A stretch of DNA of 61,635 nucleotides from Oscillospiraceae bacterium. Lineage in GTDB: Bacteria > Bacillota > Clostridia > Oscillospirales > Ruminococcaceae. The DNA lies in assembly GCA_009778065.1 (NCBI GenBank), contig WRKM01000021.1, positions 1 to 61,635 of the forward strand, written 5' to 3'. The notes beneath the pieces are model-generated. The model did not search any database. It saw nothing but the letters and a program-made list of their open reading frames with translations, and had not been told where the DNA came from. Below, in pieces: positions 30,770 to 40,204 of the stretch. Position numbers and translations under genes: made by a program. Positions within the stretch are counted from its first letter, which is position 1; every line of letters begins with the position of its first letter.

Positions 30770-31345
30770 TTAGTTATTATTTTCATGAAAGGGCTTTTTG
30801 TTAGCCGTTATACAAATTTTTGCCAATATACGAATCGCCTCGGCTCTGCGTTCTTTTATCAACCGATTAACCTCGTTTTCATCCCCGGAAGCTATCACCC
30901 TTACATACAAGGGCGGCATTAAATCAAGAGCCTTGTCTGTTATGCCGCGTAAACACTCGTCACAGGCACAAGAATTAAAACGCTCTACCGCCATACCGAG
31001 CTGTTCGTTAATAAGCAACAGCGGAACACTCACAATCTGACGCTCGCCGGACAGACGGACGAAAAGCTTTTCCTCGCCTTCGGCGGCGGTGAATGATTTA
31101 AGTGCGGGATTTTCCTCGCGGGAATCTGAAAGCTTTTCAAGATTCATGTGTTTAACTATGGCTTTTCTCGCTCTTTTTTTGCGAGGGGGGGCAGATTCCG
31201 AAGTATCTGAAATTTCCGGCGAAGGCGAGGAACAGTTGTGAGCGGGTTCGCTTGGAGTGCCGTGTTCTGCCGCAGTATCGGGGCTTTTTGCGTCAGACAG
31301 ATTCAATAATTTCAGAACATTTGAGGTTTTATTGCTTCTGGACAT
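30770..31345 (-). CDS. ComFB-domain protein
   Basis: A 191-residue protein. Residues 1-75 are low-complexity Ser/Pro then basic (PRKKRARK). Residues 90-185 match the late-competence ComFB domain: NEQLGMAVERFNSCACDECL then DLMPPLYV, with cysteines CACDEC that bind zinc in relatives. ComFB-type proteins have been linked to nucleotide second-messenger binding and competence or motility control in other bacteria; the ligand here is unknown. It sits between ParA and the NSS gene. Confidence 0.75.
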   Translation of the reverse strand: MSRSNKTSNVLKLLNLSDAKSPDTAAEHGTPSEPAHNCSSPSPEISDTSESAPPRKKRARKAIVKHMNLEKLSDSREENPALKSFTAAEGEEKLFVRLSGERQIVSVPLLLINEQLGMAVERFNSCACDECLRGITDKALDLMPPLYVRVIASGDENEVNRLIKERRAEAIRILAKICITANKKPFHENNN

Positions 31346-31373
31346 TTAAACACAAACTTTCATAATATAGTAG

Positions 31374-31393
31374 GGACGCCATATAAGGCGTCC
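31374..31393. repeat. GGACGCC hairpin repeat, second copy
   Basis: GGACGCC (31374-31380) pairs with GGCGTCC (31387-31393) around ATATAA. It is related to the element at 28949-28970 and lies between the ParA and ComFB genes. Confidence 0.5.
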
Positions 31394-31431
31394 GAGGTAT
31401 TTTACGGGAGGAGTTTTACAGAAAAAGCCGA

Positions 31432-32262
31432 CTACTCTAAGTCTTCGGGACGCGGATACTTGCGCGGTCTTCCCCTGCCGAGCTTTTTCTCGACCCTTTT
31501 CGGTTTTTCAATTCCGAGAATTTCGCAGGTAAGCTCTTTAAATTCTGTCGCCGATTTTGAACGCGGCGCGTATTCGATTATTGTTTTTCCGTGGGCGGGA
31601 GCCTCAGCAAGGCTGACGCTTTTAAGGATTTTAGTTTCAAAAACGTCTGTATCTAATTGTTCTGCAACTATATTTGCTAAGTCCTCGACCTCTTTTGTCA
31701 GTATTAGACGCGGGTTATACATATTCAGCAGGATTCCCCGAACCTCAAGCGCGTTGTTAAAATATTTCTTTACGGCGAAAATAGTCTCTTTAAGCTGTGA
31801 AAGCCCCTGCAAACTGAGTATTTCAGGAATCATGGGAATGACAAGCCAGTTTGCGGCGGTGTAGGCGTTTATTGTGAGAATCGAAAGTGCGGGCGGCGTA
31901 TCAATCACGACATAATCATAATCGACAGCAATTAAATCAAGCTGGTCGCGTAAAATATGCTCGCGTCCGATAGAAGTAAGCTCAAGCTCCGCACCCGAAA
32001 GCAGTATGTTTGAGCAGGCTATGTCGCAGATTTCGGTGTGGCGGATTACGTCATAAAGGTCAACCTCGCCTTTAAATACATTATATATAGTATAAGCGTC
32101 TTCTGTTTCCGCGCCGAGCGAAAAGCTGAGATTACCCTGCGGGTCAAGGTCTATGGCAAGAACCGACTTGCCCATAGCTGAAAGACACCCGCATATTCCC
32201 GCGCATACGGTGGTTTTTCCCACACCGCCTTTTTGATTTGTCACAGCGATTATTTTTGCCAT
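31432..32262 (-). CDS. ParA/Soj-family ATPase with AT-hook-like tail
   Basis: A 276-residue deviant-Walker ATPase: K11-GGVGKTT (signature Lys in the A motif), Walker A' DYVVIDTPPALS, and AIDLDPQGNLSFS. ParA proteins form ATP-dependent dimers on DNA or membranes and position cargo such as chromosomes, plasmids or chemosensory clusters. The C-terminus (KKLGRGRPRKYPRP) carries an RGRP core like an AT-hook, unusual for Soj. No parB is next to it. It lies directly after the diguanylate cyclase gene on the same strand (24 bases). Confidence 0.88.
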   Translation of the reverse strand: MAKIIAVTNQKGGVGKTTVCAGICGCLSAMGKSVLAIDLDPQGNLSFSLGAETEDAYTIYNVFKGEVDLYDVIRHTEICDIACSNILLSGAELELTSIGREHILRDQLDLIAVDYDYVVIDTPPALSILTINAYTAANWLVIPMIPEILSLQGLSQLKETIFAVKKYFNNALEVRGILLNMYNPRLILTKEVEDLANIVAEQLDTDVFETKILKSVSLAEAPAHGKTIIEYAPRSKSATEFKELTCEILGIEKPKRVEKKLGRGRPRKYPRPEDLE

Positions 32263-32286
32263 AAATCTTATACCGTCCCAAAATAA

Positions 32287-34299
32287 TTATATCGACTGCA
32301 TTAATTCTGATAACACGCTGTCATCGGGGTTATAAATATGGAAGTTGCTCTTACCGTTTTTCTTAACAAAGTACATGGCTTCATCGGCGGCGGCGAGAAT
32401 GGTTTCGTTATCTCTGCCGTGTTCGGGAGAAATGGCTATACCGAGACTTGCTTTAATTTTAAGAGTTACGTCAAAATCTTTTGCGTGATAACCCTTATCG
32501 AAGAGTTCAAGTACAGCAGACGCTAATTTATCTATATTATTAAGCGTTTCCTCTTCGGTAACACACATAACAAATTCATCACCGCCGAAACGTCCCGCAA
32601 AGCCCGCGCTTCCGAGCTTGTCTTTTATTATAGAAGCCACGCACTTAATTATTTCGTCGCCGGTGTTGTGTCCGTATTTGTCATTAATGAACTTAAAGTC
32701 GTCTACATCTATGAAAATTACGCCCACGCGGCTGGTCGCGCTACGGGTAATTTCCGACTGAAGCTCCCTCATAAAAGTATTACGGTTATAAAGCCCCGAA
32801 AGGAAATCATAACTTGCGCGTTCGGACAGTTGCAGGGACAATAGTTTTTCGTTGTGGATATTGGTAATGACTCCCACTACTCTGAGCAGTTCACCTAAAC
32901 GGTCGAGAACGCAGTGTGCGCGAATCGACACCCAGATTACGCTTCCGCCTTTTGTCGCCACCTGATACTCTCCGTGCATTGAATCAAGGTTTCTGAGCAG
33001 TTTATTAATATCGACTTTAAAACGCTCGTTGTCTTCTTTTTCCATCAGCGAATCCATGAAGCGACCATTAAGAAGAGTAGCTCGTTCTGTTTCTATTTCA
33101 AACACATTTAAAAAGTTCTCGGAAACGAAGAGGCTTTCTCTTCTGAAATCCCATTCAAACAGCATGTTGTCGGACAGTTCAGAAATAGCACGGTGCATCT
33201 CCCCGCTGATTAATACCTCATCGAGCATTTCATTGAAACTTTCGGAGATATAGGCGTATTCATCAACACCCCTGACGGTTAGCCGCTCGTCTAAGTCCCC
33301 GGCATTAATCCTGTGCATTTTTTTAACAATCTCCCGTGGAGGGGCGGTGACTCTTTTTATGATTATGAAGCCGAAAATAGCCCAAATAAGGGATGTAACC
33401 GCCACAACAACAATCATAATCATCAAAGGAGCCGACACTGTTTCTATTGCGGATATGGGATAAACGCCGAACCAGAACCAGTTGTTACTCAAGGTGACTT
33501 TACTGCCCGAAAGCACACCGTATGCGCCGACAAAACTGCCGGAAGACAGTTGTGCCGCGGTAAATTCACGCCCGGAGTTTACAGTGGTGTTTACAATATC
33601 TCTCAGAGCGGGCGTTCCGATTTGGTCTACACGGACGGCGGACGAGCTGTCAAGCCCAAGCGCGGTTCCTTTTCTGTCGGTGACGAACATACTTCCGTAA
33701 TCCTCAAACAAACCTACATCCGACAGGTACTTCGTGAATATCGCAGTCGAATAGACCATGCTGATATAACCGTGTAAAGAATCGTCATATATCCCGGTTA
33801 AGACGAAAAACGTACTTTGACCGCCGTAATCGGGGTTAGATATTTCTATGTCCGATATAAAAGTCTCGTTTTTGGCAAAATCGGCGACCTCCTCAAAATC
33901 GGGAATCATCAAGCCCATTTTTCCCATACTTCCAAAAGAATCAATACATATAACGCCGCTCGCATCAGCCACGATAATATCAAGCAAATACGGCGCGTTT
34001 ACCGCTATGACAGCCTCAAATAAGGCGGTCACTTCACTTTCTACCATACCGTAGTTATGGTCTGCCGTCTGTTTTATCTCGTCAAGACGCGAAAGGGTCT
34101 GCAACGACACGACACTTTCATCAAGCGTGACGTCAAGCCCCACCGCCAACGCCAAACTGAGTGCATTAACCTCGTTAGTGACAGATTGCACGGCTTGCGT
34201 TCGAGACGCTGACACGCCGGTCAAAACGATAATGACCGCCGGTACTATAATCGTGACCGACAAAATCAAGCTGAGGAGTGGTTTTAACCCGATTTTCAT
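32287..34299 (-). CDS. Membrane diguanylate cyclase (sensor-HAMP-PAS-GGDEF)
   Basis: A 670-residue protein: TM1 (about 8-30), an extracytoplasmic sensor region (about 31-285, probably Cache-like), TM2 (about 290-315), HAMP (about 315-365, MHRINAGDLDERLTV), PAS (about 375-495) and GGDEF domain (about 505-660). The active site GGDEF is intact near residue 572 with a FAGRF lead-in, so it should make c-di-GMP from two GTP. The product-inhibition RxxD site is replaced by GSAG. The PilZ gene lies just upstream on the same strand. Confidence 0.92.
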   Translation of the reverse strand: MKIGLKPLLSLILSVTIIVPAVIIVLTGVSASRTQAVQSVTNEVNALSLALAVGLDVTLDESVVSLQTLSRLDEIKQTADHNYGMVESEVTALFEAVIAVNAPYLLDIIVADASGVICIDSFGSMGKMGLMIPDFEEVADFAKNETFISDIEISNPDYGGQSTFFVLTGIYDDSLHGYISMVYSTAIFTKYLSDVGLFEDYGSMFVTDRKGTALGLDSSSAVRVDQIGTPALRDIVNTTVNSGREFTAAQLSSGSFVGAYGVLSGSKVTLSNNWFWFGVYPISAIETVSAPLMIMIVVVAVTSLIWAIFGFIIIKRVTAPPREIVKKMHRINAGDLDERLTVRGVDEYAYISESFNEMLDEVLISGEMHRAISELSDNMLFEWDFRRESLFVSENFLNVFEIETERATLLNGRFMDSLMEKEDNERFKVDINKLLRNLDSMHGEYQVATKGGSVIWVSIRAHCVLDRLGELLRVVGVITNIHNEKLLSLQLSERASYDFLSGLYNRNTFMRELQSEITRSATSRVGVIFIDVDDFKFINDKYGHNTGDEIIKCVASIIKDKLGSAGFAGRFGGDEFVMCVTEEETLNNIDKLASAVLELFDKGYHAKDFDVTLKIKASLGIAISPEHGRDNETILAAADEAMYFVKKNGKSNFHIYNPDDSVLSELMQSI

Positions 34300-34330
34300 T
34301 ATGTTTACCCCTTATATTTTTTAGATAGTA

Positions 34331-35044
34331 TCACAGCGCGGAGGCTTCCGCCTTTTCGAGTGCGCGCCGTTCCCTTTGCAGTTTATTGATGAAATTTGCT
34401 AAAATCTCTTCCTGGCTTTTGTTTATAAAGAGAAACTCACAGCCATATCCCTTTATACTGCCGGTATCTGTAGTAACGACTCGTAAAACTTTAGCGGTAA
34501 GCTCCGTGTCGCCGGAGACATCCGAGACCAAAACCGCCACTATGTCTTCTTTTTTAAGCTCCACGAGTTCGTTATGTTTTAGGAAAATGCCGCCTATGTT
34601 TATATCTCCTATTAAAAAGGGGAGAGGCGAGTCCGGCGCGACGTGGGTTTCTCCGCGTGTAATCGAGGTAACGACACAAGGTATCTCCGCATTGACCTTG
34701 TAAAAACGGCGGCGGTCGGGTAAAAGCTCCGCTTCGACCTGGCTTAAGGTGACGTTTAACTGAACCTCGGTAGAAACCGCAACATGACCGGGGAAGCTGA
34801 ATCTGTCGCCTGCCTTTGTGTGGGCTATTACAACCACGCTTGCGTTACGCGCGAAGACCGGCAATCCTTTTCCTTTTATGATAACACTGTCATTAGGCTC
34901 AAAGCGATGACCTTCATCTTTAGTAATAGTACCCCGCGGAAATGTGAAGTGTGTGGTCGCGGTAAGAAGGGCGCGTCCTTTAAAGGTACAAATTTCGACC
35001 TTCAGAACCTTGTTTCTGTCTAAGACTTTATCAAGCATAGCCAC
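34331..35044 (-). CDS. PilZ-domain protein (YcgR-like)
   Basis: A 237-residue protein with an N-terminal YcgR-N-like barrel (about 10-105) and a C-terminal PilZ domain (about 110-225). The c-di-GMP motifs are present in altered form: DRRRFYKV for RxxxR and GDINIGG for D/NxSxxG. Binding may be weaker than usual. YcgR proteins slow the flagellar motor when bound to c-di-GMP, and the flagellar operon starts 1.2 kb away in the opposite direction. The start is GTG, with AAAGGGGG 8 bases upstream. Confidence 0.85.
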   Translation of the reverse strand: MAMLDKVLDRNKVLKVEICTFKGRALLTATTHFTFPRGTITKDEGHRFEPNDSVIIKGKGLPVFARNASVVVIAHTKAGDRFSFPGHVAVSTEVQLNVTLSQVEAELLPDRRRFYKVNAEIPCVVTSITRGETHVAPDSPLPFLIGDINIGGIFLKHNELVELKKEDIVAVLVSDVSGDTELTAKVLRVVTTDTGSIKGYGCEFLFINKSQEEILANFINKLQRERRALEKAEASAL

Positions 35045-35102
35045 AGAAATTACCCCCTTTCATAAGCGTTAAAAATCTCTTCTCTACAAAGTATACTATA
35101 TA

Positions 35103-35294
35103 ATGAAAAATAAATCAATAGTTTTAATCCTTTTTTTGTCGTTTTTGGCGTGTTTGTTTTTATGTAATTTCTCCCTTATGAGATATTTTGGTGAAAAACG
35201 CTGTACAAAAGCAAAAAAAAGTAGTATAATGGACAATGCAGGGGCGAGTCTCATAAAAAAGCCCGAAGAGTATATCGGGGTAAAAAATGCGTAA
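35103..35294 (+). CDS. Small single-pass membrane protein
   Basis: A 63-residue protein with a hydrophobic N-terminal helix (MKNKSIVLILFLSFLACLFL) and a charged tail. No ribosome site precedes the ATG. The best promoter (TTAAAA 35069-35074, 17 bases, TATACT 35092-35097) would start transcription about at the ATG, so the message could be leaderless. The end overlaps the next gene's ATG by 8 bases. I do not recognise it, and it may not be translated. Confidence 0.4.
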   Translation: MKNKSIVLILFLSFLACLFLCNFSLMRYFGEKRCTKAKKSSIMDNAGASLIKKPEEYIGVKNA

Positions 35295-36012
35295 TTTTTT
35301 TCATGCAGATACAAAAAAGTATCTTAAAAGACGAAAATACATATTATGGCTTACACTGTTGCCGCTTTTTCAAGGCTCGGTAATAACTGCGCTGATAGTT
35401 ATTGTAAATCTGCGTGCTTTTTACGATAGGGGCTATCATTTGACTGCGATTCGCGCCGTGGCGGCGGCGGCGGCGGGCGGGACGCTGTTTTTCTTCATTG
35501 TTTTCGCCGTCTGCGAAAGGCTTGTAAAAAGAAACGCCCGCTACACCTTTATCGACATAGGGGTGAAGGCTCTCGTCTACAGCCGGTATGACGGAGATAT
35601 GGCGGAAGGCGGCAGATGTTGCGTAATGCGAAGATTATACGTGGTTCCGTTGTCCTGTATAGGTAAAATCGGTTACAGCGAGAAAAAAAACCGCGTATAT
35701 CTCGAAACAGAACCGAACGCCAATATAAAAATACGTGAATACTCAGATAAGAGCGAGCGTTTAGATTACCGCTTTTCGGACGGATTTCCCGAATTTGAGA
35801 GTTGGTGGTACAATCGAAACGGCTTTAAGAACCGCACTTCGCTCGTTATCCCCGGCATTTTCGGTAGTGCCGAAAGGCTCACAGAGGCTATAGCGCAGAC
35901 AAAAAAGGATTTCGACGCCTTGCCCAAACCCAAGCCCTATGTGCATAAAGAGTCGGATTTTGCTAAGCGAAAAAGAGCGATTGAGAGATTGAAGAAGCTC
36001 CAAAAATTGTAA
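35287..36012 (+). CDS. Two-helix membrane protein, uncharacterised
   Basis: A 241-residue protein with two hydrophobic helices (about 18-42 and 55-80), then a soluble domain that starts with strands (RYTFIDIGVKALVYSRY, LYVVPLSCIGKIGYSE), resembling a PH-like fold, and a basic C-terminal helix. Its stop is about 190 bases before flgB, with a promoter between, so it need not be part of the flagellar operon. Function unknown. Confidence 0.65.
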   Translation: MRNFFHADTKKYLKRRKYILWLTLLPLFQGSVITALIVIVNLRAFYDRGYHLTAIRAVAAAAAGGTLFFFIVFAVCERLVKRNARYTFIDIGVKALVYSRYDGDMAEGGRCCVMRRLYVVPLSCIGKIGYSEKKNRVYLETEPNANIKIREYSDKSERLDYRFSDGFPEFESWWYNRNGFKNRTSLVIPGIFGSAERLTEAIAQTKKDFDALPKPKPYVHKESDFAKRKRAIERLKKLQKL

Positions 36013-36080
36013 TTTGGGGGAAAATAACGAAAAAAGACGAAAAAATTTAATAAAAAAATCAAAAAGTTGACGAAAAAGGG

Positions 36081-36109
36081 TTGAAATTATCTATATGTTG
36101 TGCTATAAT
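36081..36109 (+). promoter_or_regulatory. Main promoter of the flagellar operon
   Basis: TTGAAA (36081-36086), 17-base spacer, TATAAT (36104-36109), leaving a leader of about 90 bases before flgB. The layout matches sigma-A-driven fla/che operons of Firmicutes. Confidence 0.75.
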
Positions 36110-36205
36110 ATCTTATATGCGTAAACAAAACCCTATTAGAATTAGCAAAAAAGCAACTTAAGGCATGGTAAGATAAAACTTTGTTCAAAGGAGGGCTTTG
36201 AAAAT

Positions 36206-36580
36206 ATGGCAGGACTTTTCAACACCACTGCGTTCAGAATAGCCGAGCAGGGCATAAATGTAATGGCTCAAAGCAACAGGGTTATTCAACAAAATATAGC
36301 AAACGCCGACACCGCGGGGTATAAGACTAAGTATCTTTTCTTCGAGGGGGTTCTTCGCGACAGAATAGGCGTCAGCCAAAGCGCGAAATACAAAAAAGAG
36401 CTTTCACTCGGTACTGCGCTGTTCGTAGACAAGCGCACCAAAGGGCAACCCGACGGAAATAACGTCGATAACGACACCCAACAGGCGTTATTTGTTAAGA
36501 ATAGAATCCGCTATGACGCACTTGTGAATCAGCTTAATGCAGAATTTGAGCTTTTACGCACGGCGATGCGGCGCGGTTAA
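36206..36580 (+). CDS. flgB: Flagellar proximal rod protein FlgB
   Basis: A 124-residue rod protein. The N-terminal coiled-coil segment with NIANADTAGYK is the rod/hook signature, and the C-terminal helix (NRIRYDALVNQLNAEFELLR) completes the coiled coil. FlgB forms part of the rod in the periplasm-equivalent space and is exported by the flagellar type III system. It is the first gene of the operon; AAAGGAGGGC lies before the ATG. Confidence 0.95.
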   Translation: MAGLFNTTAFRIAEQGINVMAQSNRVIQQNIANADTAGYKTKYLFFEGVLRDRIGVSQSAKYKKELSLGTALFVDKRTKGQPDGNNVDNDTQQALFVKNRIRYDALVNQLNAEFELLRTAMRRG

Positions 36581-36607
36581 GCAAATTAAAGCAAAAAGAG
36601 GTAAATT

Positions 36608-37093
36608 ATGGCTTTTTTATCCTATCTTGACGTATCTGTTTCGGCTATGTCGGCACAAAGATTGCGCGGCGAGATTATTCAGCAAAACGTCGCTTTTGCC
36701 GATGTGACCCGAACCGAAAACGGCGGACCCTACAGGAGACAGATGGTGGTCTTCGGGGAGAAGAGACCTTTTAAGAATATGCGACCCGGCAGAAACCCTG
36801 TGGTGAGTCGGGACTTCGGCAGTATTTTAGAAATGACACTCGCCGAACGCCGTCAGAGAAAGATGGGCGGGGTTCAAGTGTTGCAAATAGTGGAAGACCA
36901 AACACCTCTGAGACCTGTGTTCGACCCCACGCACCCCGACGCAGACGAGGAAGGATTCTACTATTTACCTAATGTAGATGTTCCCACAGAGCAAATTGAT
37001 ATGCTTGCGGCGACCCGCGCATATGAAGCGAATGTGGAAATATTTAACGAAATGAAAAATATGGCGGCGAAAGCGTTGACCATAGGCAGATAA
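36608..37093 (+). CDS. flgC: Flagellar rod protein FlgC
   Basis: A 161-residue rod protein with the N-terminal pattern LDVSVSAMSAQRLRGEIIQQ and the C-terminal VDVPTEQIDMLAATRAYEAN, closing with a family-typical helix. It works with FlgB and FliE at the base of the rod. The NNIAN motif is altered to QQNVAFADV. Confidence 0.95.
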   Translation: MAFLSYLDVSVSAMSAQRLRGEIIQQNVAFADVTRTENGGPYRRQMVVFGEKRPFKNMRPGRNPVVSRDFGSILEMTLAERRQRKMGGVQVLQIVEDQTPLRPVFDPTHPDADEEGFYYLPNVDVPTEQIDMLAATRAYEANVEIFNEMKNMAAKALTIGR

Positions 37094-37145
37094 AGGGAAA
37101 ACGAAACTTTAAAAGGGATTTTATGTATGAAAGGACTATATTAAA

Positions 37146-37454
37146 ATGATAAATCAAATTTACTCACCGCTTAAACCCATTGCGCCGATTCCCGGAGCAT
37201 ATACTGTACAGGACGGCAATATAAATACGAAAGTGCCTACATTCTTAGACGTGTTTAAGAGCTTAGTGGGTGAGACTGCCGCCGCGCAGGAACAAAAAGC
37301 AAAAGACATCCTTGACGTCATGCTCGGGGACGCAGACGACCTTGAGCGTATTCAGCCTAATATCGCGAAGGCGCAGATTTCCTTAGAATTGCTGACCAAC
37401 GTAAGAAATGCGACACTTGACTCCTACAATGAAATCATAAAGATGAGCATATAG
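37146..37454 (+). CDS. fliE: Flagellar hook-basal body protein FliE
   Basis: A 102-residue protein. The C-terminal half (IQPNIAKAQISLELLTNVRN then YNEIIKMSI) is the conserved FliE helix pair that joins the rod to the MS ring. Size and position between flgC and fliF are standard. Confidence 0.93.
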   Translation: MINQIYSPLKPIAPIPGAYTVQDGNINTKVPTFLDVFKSLVGETAAAQEQKAKDILDVMLGDADDLERIQPNIAKAQISLELLTNVRNATLDSYNEIIKMSI

Positions 37455-37512
37455 TAAGGGGGATACAGATGTCTGTGTCCTGTTGAAGAAATAAATGTGA
37501 GGGTACATAGAA

Positions 37513-39162
37513 ATGGGAAAAGCGAAAGAAATAGCTTTAAAATTCTTAAACTCCATTAAAGAAAAATGGAGTTCGGCAAATAAAAACGCACGTGTGATTA
37601 CAGTAGCCTTGGCGGCGGCGATGCTCGTAGCAGTTATTACGCTGGTAGCATTATCAAACCGTACCGAATACGGGGTACTCTACTCCGGCGTATCAAATGA
37701 AGAAATGAGCCAAATAACTGCCGCACTCAGCGCAATGGGGATAGAAGACGTAAAAATCAGCGGCGGAACAGTAAGCGTACCGCGGGAGTTGGAAGACAGG
37801 GCGCGTGTTCAACTCTCTATGGAGGGCTTTCCGAAAGCCGCGTTTAACTATGATATATGGAATGAGCGTCTGAATATGTTCTCAACCGATGCAGACAGAA
37901 GAGAGATTCAAAAACAACAGCTTGAGCAAAATCTGCGGGCAACCCTTATGGCGTTTAACGATGTTCAGGACGCACTCGTAATCATAACGCCGCCCGACAA
38001 CGGCTCGTATGTTTTGCCCGTTGACAGAATGAAGTCACAGGCGACGGTAGTACTGACAACAAGACAGACGCTAAGTGCGAGGCAAATCGAGGGTATATAC
38101 AGAACCGTCGAAAAAGCCGTACCTGAGTTACCGCCGGAGAACATCAGTATAACAAACCAGGACGGTTTTATATTAATCGCGGAAGAAGAGGGTTCTCCGG
38201 AGCTTGCTCTCGCGCTTGAAAGACAAAAATATAATATGCAGATGGAGATGAAAAAGCACTACGAACAGAGTATGGAGGCGTCGGTAATATCCCTGCTTCA
38301 AGGGACAGTGAGGGATTTCCGCGTCGGGGTCAATGCAGAGCTTGATTTCAGCGACTGGCAGGAGCAAAACACAAGATATGACGGCGCGAACACAGACCCC
38401 GAAACAGGCATGAAATCGGGTATGATTGACTATCAGGAGGCTCTCATCGCGTGGAACGCCATAGACGCTGACGGAAACTATGTCGGTGTTCCGATTGATG
38501 CGGATATATCCCCCGATTATCCTACGTTACCTGCGGGAATAGGCTCTGAGGCGTACTATGAAAATTCTCGCAGAACCCAGTATAAGAATGATGAATTTCA
38601 CAGAACGGCACAATCCAACGGCTTTTCGATAAAGAATCTGTCTGTGGCGGTTCAAATAGACGGAGGCGCAGTACCGCAGGACGAAACAGATTTGTGGGAA
38701 GCACTCATAGCCAACGGCTTAGGCATCGAAGCCGATAAAGTTACGGTAAAACATACCAACTTTATACTTGAACCCCCTGCACCGCAAATCACCGTTCCTG
38801 CACCTTCGCCTGTGAGAAATCTGCTCGTGTTTATCATAATATCGCTCGGCGCGATACTGATTATACTGTTTATGCTTGCGATTATGTCGTCCGGCTCGAA
38901 GAAAAGACGCCTTATCAGAGCAAGAGCCGCGGCTTATCAAGGAGCGGGCGCGGCATCGGGATATGATGATATGAGCCTTGGAGAGTATGCTCCGAGCAAG
39001 TTGTTAGAAGATGATGTCGATGAGATTAAAATCCAATCTCTGCTCGGTGCGGGAGAGGGCGAAACCCGCGAGGCGTTGCTCAAGAATGAAATTCGCGAAT
39101 TTGCGAAAACTAATCCCGATATAGTAGCACAGCTCATAAGAACTTGGATAAGAGAAGGATAA
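37513..39162 (+). CDS. fliF: Flagellar MS-ring protein FliF
   Basis: A 549-residue protein with two membrane helices (about 25-48 and 432-458), ring-building domains between (ENISITNQDGFILI is the RBM2 end), and a cytoplasmic tail ending in TNPDIVAQLIRTWIREG, the FliG-binding helix. It assembles the ring on which export apparatus and switch are built. Length is normal. Confidence 0.96.
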   Translation: MGKAKEIALKFLNSIKEKWSSANKNARVITVALAAAMLVAVITLVALSNRTEYGVLYSGVSNEEMSQITAALSAMGIEDVKISGGTVSVPRELEDRARVQLSMEGFPKAAFNYDIWNERLNMFSTDADRREIQKQQLEQNLRATLMAFNDVQDALVIITPPDNGSYVLPVDRMKSQATVVLTTRQTLSARQIEGIYRTVEKAVPELPPENISITNQDGFILIAEEEGSPELALALERQKYNMQMEMKKHYEQSMEASVISLLQGTVRDFRVGVNAELDFSDWQEQNTRYDGANTDPETGMKSGMIDYQEALIAWNAIDADGNYVGVPIDADISPDYPTLPAGIGSEAYYENSRRTQYKNDEFHRTAQSNGFSIKNLSVAVQIDGGAVPQDETDLWEALIANGLGIEADKVTVKHTNFILEPPAPQITVPAPSPVRNLLVFIIISLGAILIILFMLAIMSSGSKKRRLIRARAAAYQGAGAASGYDDMSLGEYAPSKLLEDDVDEIKIQSLLGAGEGETREALLKNEIREFAKTNPDIVAQLIRTWIREG

Positions 39163-39178
39163 GGGAGGGTGTTTTAAA

Positions 39179-40183
39179 ATGGCCGATAATATAAGTAATA
39201 TGCAAAAAGCGTCGCTTGTGCTGTCTTCTATCGGCACGGAAAACGCCTCCTTAGTGTTCAAGAATTTCACAGACGACGAGATAGAAAAACTTACCCTTGA
39301 AGTCGCTAAAAACGACTACTGGCCTATGGAAATAGTTGAGGAAGTTCTTAACGATTTCTATGAGCTGTGTCTGACGCAAAAGGTCATTTCCGAGGGCGGG
39401 ATAGATTATGCGCGTGAGGTGCTTGAAAAAGCGTTCGGGCATCAACAAGCTGCGGCATTATTTGAAAAGATTACCAAACAGCTTAAAACAAAAGCGTTCG
39501 GATTTGTACGAAAGGCAGATTATAAAAACCTGCTCGCTATAGTTCAAAACGAACACCCGCAGACGATTGCACTGATTCTGTCATATGCAAGGAGCGACCA
39601 AGCATCGGCTATTTTATCCGAATTACCCAAGGATGTAAGAATAGAGGTAGTGGAAAGAATAGCGAAGATGGATTCTGCCGCCCCCGATGTGGTGAGGTCT
39701 ATAGAAGCGACGCTTGAACTTAAGTTCGCTAATCTTATTACGGCTGAGAGCATGGATGTCGGCGGCATAAATTATATCGCAGACGTTCTGAACTCGGTAG
39801 ACAGAAGCACGGAAAAGCAGATTTTTGACGAGCTTGCTCAGCGCGACCCGAAGCTTGCGGAAGAAATACGCCAGAGAATGTTTGTGTTCGAGGACATTGT
39901 AATGCTCGACGATATGTCGGTACAGGCGTTCCTAAAGGAAGTAGACCCGAAGGATTTGGCGGTCGCCATAAAAGGTTCGACCTCAGAAGTCGCCGATTCG
40001 ATTTACAGAAATATGTCACAGCGTGCCCGCGAATCCCTACAGACCGACGTCGAATACCTCAACAATGTTCGCATGAGAGACGTGGAAGAGTCACAGCAAC
40101 GCATAGTAGCGATTATAAGGCGGCTTGAAGACGACGGCGTATTAGTAATTTCAAAGGGTGGAGCAGACGAAATTATTTCATAG
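39179..40183 (+). CDS. fliG: Flagellar motor switch protein FliG
   Basis: A 334-residue switch protein. The middle-domain motif EHPQTIALILSYA and the C-terminal charged torque helix (QRDPKLAEEIRQRMFVFEDI, then LDDMSVQAFLKEVDPKDLAV) are intact. It couples MotA/MotB force to the rotor. It starts 16 bases after fliF. Confidence 0.96.
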   Translation: MADNISNMQKASLVLSSIGTENASLVFKNFTDDEIEKLTLEVAKNDYWPMEIVEEVLNDFYELCLTQKVISEGGIDYAREVLEKAFGHQQAAALFEKITKQLKTKAFGFVRKADYKNLLAIVQNEHPQTIALILSYARSDQASAILSELPKDVRIEVVERIAKMDSAAPDVVRSIEATLELKFANLITAESMDVGGINYIADVLNSVDRSTEKQIFDELAQRDPKLAEEIRQRMFVFEDIVMLDDMSVQAFLKEVDPKDLAVAIKGSTSEVADSIYRNMSQRARESLQTDVEYLNNVRMRDVEESQQRIVAIIRRLEDDGVLVISKGGADEIIS

Positions 40184-40204
40184 AAATAAGGAATTTGGTA
40201 TCGT

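Noticed and set aside
31432-32262. Calling the ParA gene flhG
   Set aside because: It is not next to flhF or fliA, and the sequence alone does not separate FlhG from Soj-type ParA.
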